DNA from: an uncultured Spirochaetaceae bacterium
GTDB lineage: Bacteria; Spirochaetota; Spirochaetia; Treponematales; Treponemataceae
Reading direction: 5' to 3'
Assembly (NCBI GenBank): GCA_902773215.1
Contig: CACYDQ010000098.1
Location: 1 to 6,379, forward strand
DNA length: 6,379 nucleotides
Positions 5,933-6,379 of this stretch are shown piece by piece. The position numbers and the translations under genes were made by a program. The notes under the pieces were generated by a model. That model was not told where the DNA came from, did no database searches, and saw nothing but the letters and a program-made list of their open reading frames with translations. The stretch's first letter is position 1. Every line of letters starts with the position of its first letter.

Positions 5933-5942
5933 GCCCGTGTTC

Positions 5943-6008
5943 CTCCTATTGCGAACGTCTTTCTCCTATTTTAGTATATAAAATAGGAGAACGCAAGCCT
6001 TTTAGGAG
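5943..6008. promoter_or_regulatory. Nested four-half-site palindrome between fic and rtcB; probable operator
   Basis: The core is a perfect 12-bp inverted repeat: TCTCCTATTTTA (5962-5973), loop GTATA, TAAAATAGGAGA (5979-5990). Two further half-sites flank it: CTCCTA at 5943-5948 and TAGGAG at 6003-6008. They are 20 and 19 bases from the inner half-sites, so all four are nearly symmetric around 5976 and on one helix face. The fic Shine-Dalgarno sits inside the left outer site. The core holds a minus-strand TATACT that could be the fic -10. On the plus strand TTGCGA (5949-5954), 17 bases, TAGTAT (5972-5977) could drive rtcB. Binding here would plausibly repress one or both genes. The Fic winged helix is the nearest candidate binder. 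There is no U-tract, so it is not a terminator for either gene. Confidence 0.65.
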
Positions 6009-6016
6009 AAATGTAG

Positions 6017-6027
6017 CCCCCCCCCCC
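6017..6027 (+). repeat. Poly-C tract of 11 bases upstream of rtcB
   Basis: Eleven consecutive C residues lie 75 bases before the rtcB ATG and just after the operator. Tracts of this length change length by slipped-strand mispairing. Depending on which promoter is used, the run lies either upstream of it or within the rtcB leader. Comparable poly-G tracts near promoters are known in Treponema pallidum tpr genes. Confidence 0.75.
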
Positions 6028-6047
6028 GCTTTCGCACCAAATTTTCC

Positions 6048-6076
6048 GTGATGTTTTTCCCGTGACGGTGTACAGT
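6048..6076 (+). promoter_or_regulatory. Weak candidate proximal promoter for rtcB
   Basis: GTGATG (6048-6053, three of six to TTGACA), 17 bases, TACAGT (6071-6076, four of six to TATAAT). It would start transcription near 6083, leaving a short leader with GGAGG at 6093-6097. The match is weak and the operator-embedded plus-strand promoter is an alternative. Confidence 0.25.
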
Positions 6077-6102
6077 AGGGACATATCATCCTGGAGGTTG
6101 CC

Positions 6103-6379
6103 ATGAGCACGACACAGATTGTGGAAGGAAAGTACAACAGCGCAAAGGTTTTCACCACGGACGTGGACGAGAAGTCCCTTGAGCAGATAAAGGGCCTGTG
6201 CGACCAGCCCTTCTCGGAAGGCGCGAAAATCAGGCTCATGCCGGACGTGCACGCGGGGGCGGGCTGCACGATCGGGACCACGATGACGATTACGGACAAA
6301 ATCTGCCCCAACCTCGTCGGCGTGGACATCGGCTGCGGGATGGAGACGATTGTCTTTCACGCGGACTCACCGGTAAGCC
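6103..6379 (+). CDS. rtcB: RNA-splicing ligase RtcB, N-terminal part (cut by window end)
   Basis: The visible 92 residues are the RtcB N-terminus. RtcB joins RNA 2',3'-cyclic phosphate or 3'-phosphate ends to 5'-OH ends using GTP and Mn2+, and acts in tRNA splicing or repair of cleaved RNA in the cytoplasm. Seen here: IRLMPDVHAGAGCTIGTTMTI (43-63), containing the D48-x-H50 metal/active-site region, and PNLVGVDIGCGM (69-80), with the metal-binding Cys78. All key residues in this part are present. The ATG at 6103 has GGAGG at 6093-6097 and gives the usual N-terminus. Family members are about 380-480 residues, so most of the gene lies outside the window. The upstream region has an operator palindrome shared with the divergent fic gene and a poly-C tract. 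No rtcR-type sigma54 activator is visible. Confidence 0.93.
   Translation, partial: MSTTQIVEGKYNSAKVFTTDVDEKSLEQIKGLCDQPFSEGAKIRLMPDVHAGAGCTIGTTMTITDKICPNLVGVDIGCGMETIVFHADSPVS

Noticed and set aside
5946..6360. Two minus-strand open frames of about 128 codons
   Set aside because: Both are antisense to the conserved RtcB N-terminus and cross the operator and poly-C tract.
1..6379. CRISPR array, tRNA, rRNA, riboswitch or full insertion sequence
   Set aside because: No regularly spaced repeats, cloverleaf, rRNA-like sequence or transposase reading frame could be found by eye.

Overview
The window joins two different kinds of DNA. From 1 to about 2160 it is AT-rich, with small, isolated, mostly unrecognised or broken genes. 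From about 2160 to the end it is clearly more GC-rich and holds four well-formed genes. Protein content and style (long WYL regulator, DUF1848 protein, class II Fic protein, RtcB, RhuM) would fit a host-associated anaerobe. My best guess is a treponeme-like spirochaete, but nothing here proves the taxon and a clostridial source is possible.

Left part, all on the + strand: a small secreted cysteine-containing protein (72-509); a small HEIGH-motif metallopeptidase whose frame is broken by a GC-rich hairpin insertion (656-1067); an unrecognised 136-residue protein with a TTGACA promoter almost touching its start codon (1101-1511); and a rhuM gene that has lost its middle and carries a homopolymer frameshift (1595-2147). 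Each of the first three genes begins just after a CTGCCTG...TAAT sequence. Two of these sequences form the right end of nested imperfect inverted repeats of about 60 bp. One gene per unit, units of about 500 bp, one orientation and a stem-loop at each boundary resemble an integron-type cassette array, although the classical GTTRRRY core is not visible.

Boundary: a 15-bp direct repeat lies at the rhuM start codon and again just after the rhuM stop, where base composition changes. The second copy opens a 10-codon ORF that overlaps the next gene by ATGA.

Right part: a DUF1848 protein with a C-terminal CxxxCxxC cluster (2187-3122); a WYL-domain transcription regulator (3168-4832) whose sigma70-type promoter ends seven bases before the ATG, suggesting a leaderless mRNA; a convergent class II Fic protein with a C-terminal winged helix (4883-5932, minus strand); and the start of rtcB, the RNA 3'-phosphate ligase (6103 to the window end). 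Between fic and rtcB lies a nested four-half-site palindrome and an 11-C homopolymer. The operator is a natural candidate for control by the Fic winged helix or the WYL protein. No tRNA, rRNA, CRISPR array or full insertion sequence was seen. No stretch over 300 bases lacks a gene.
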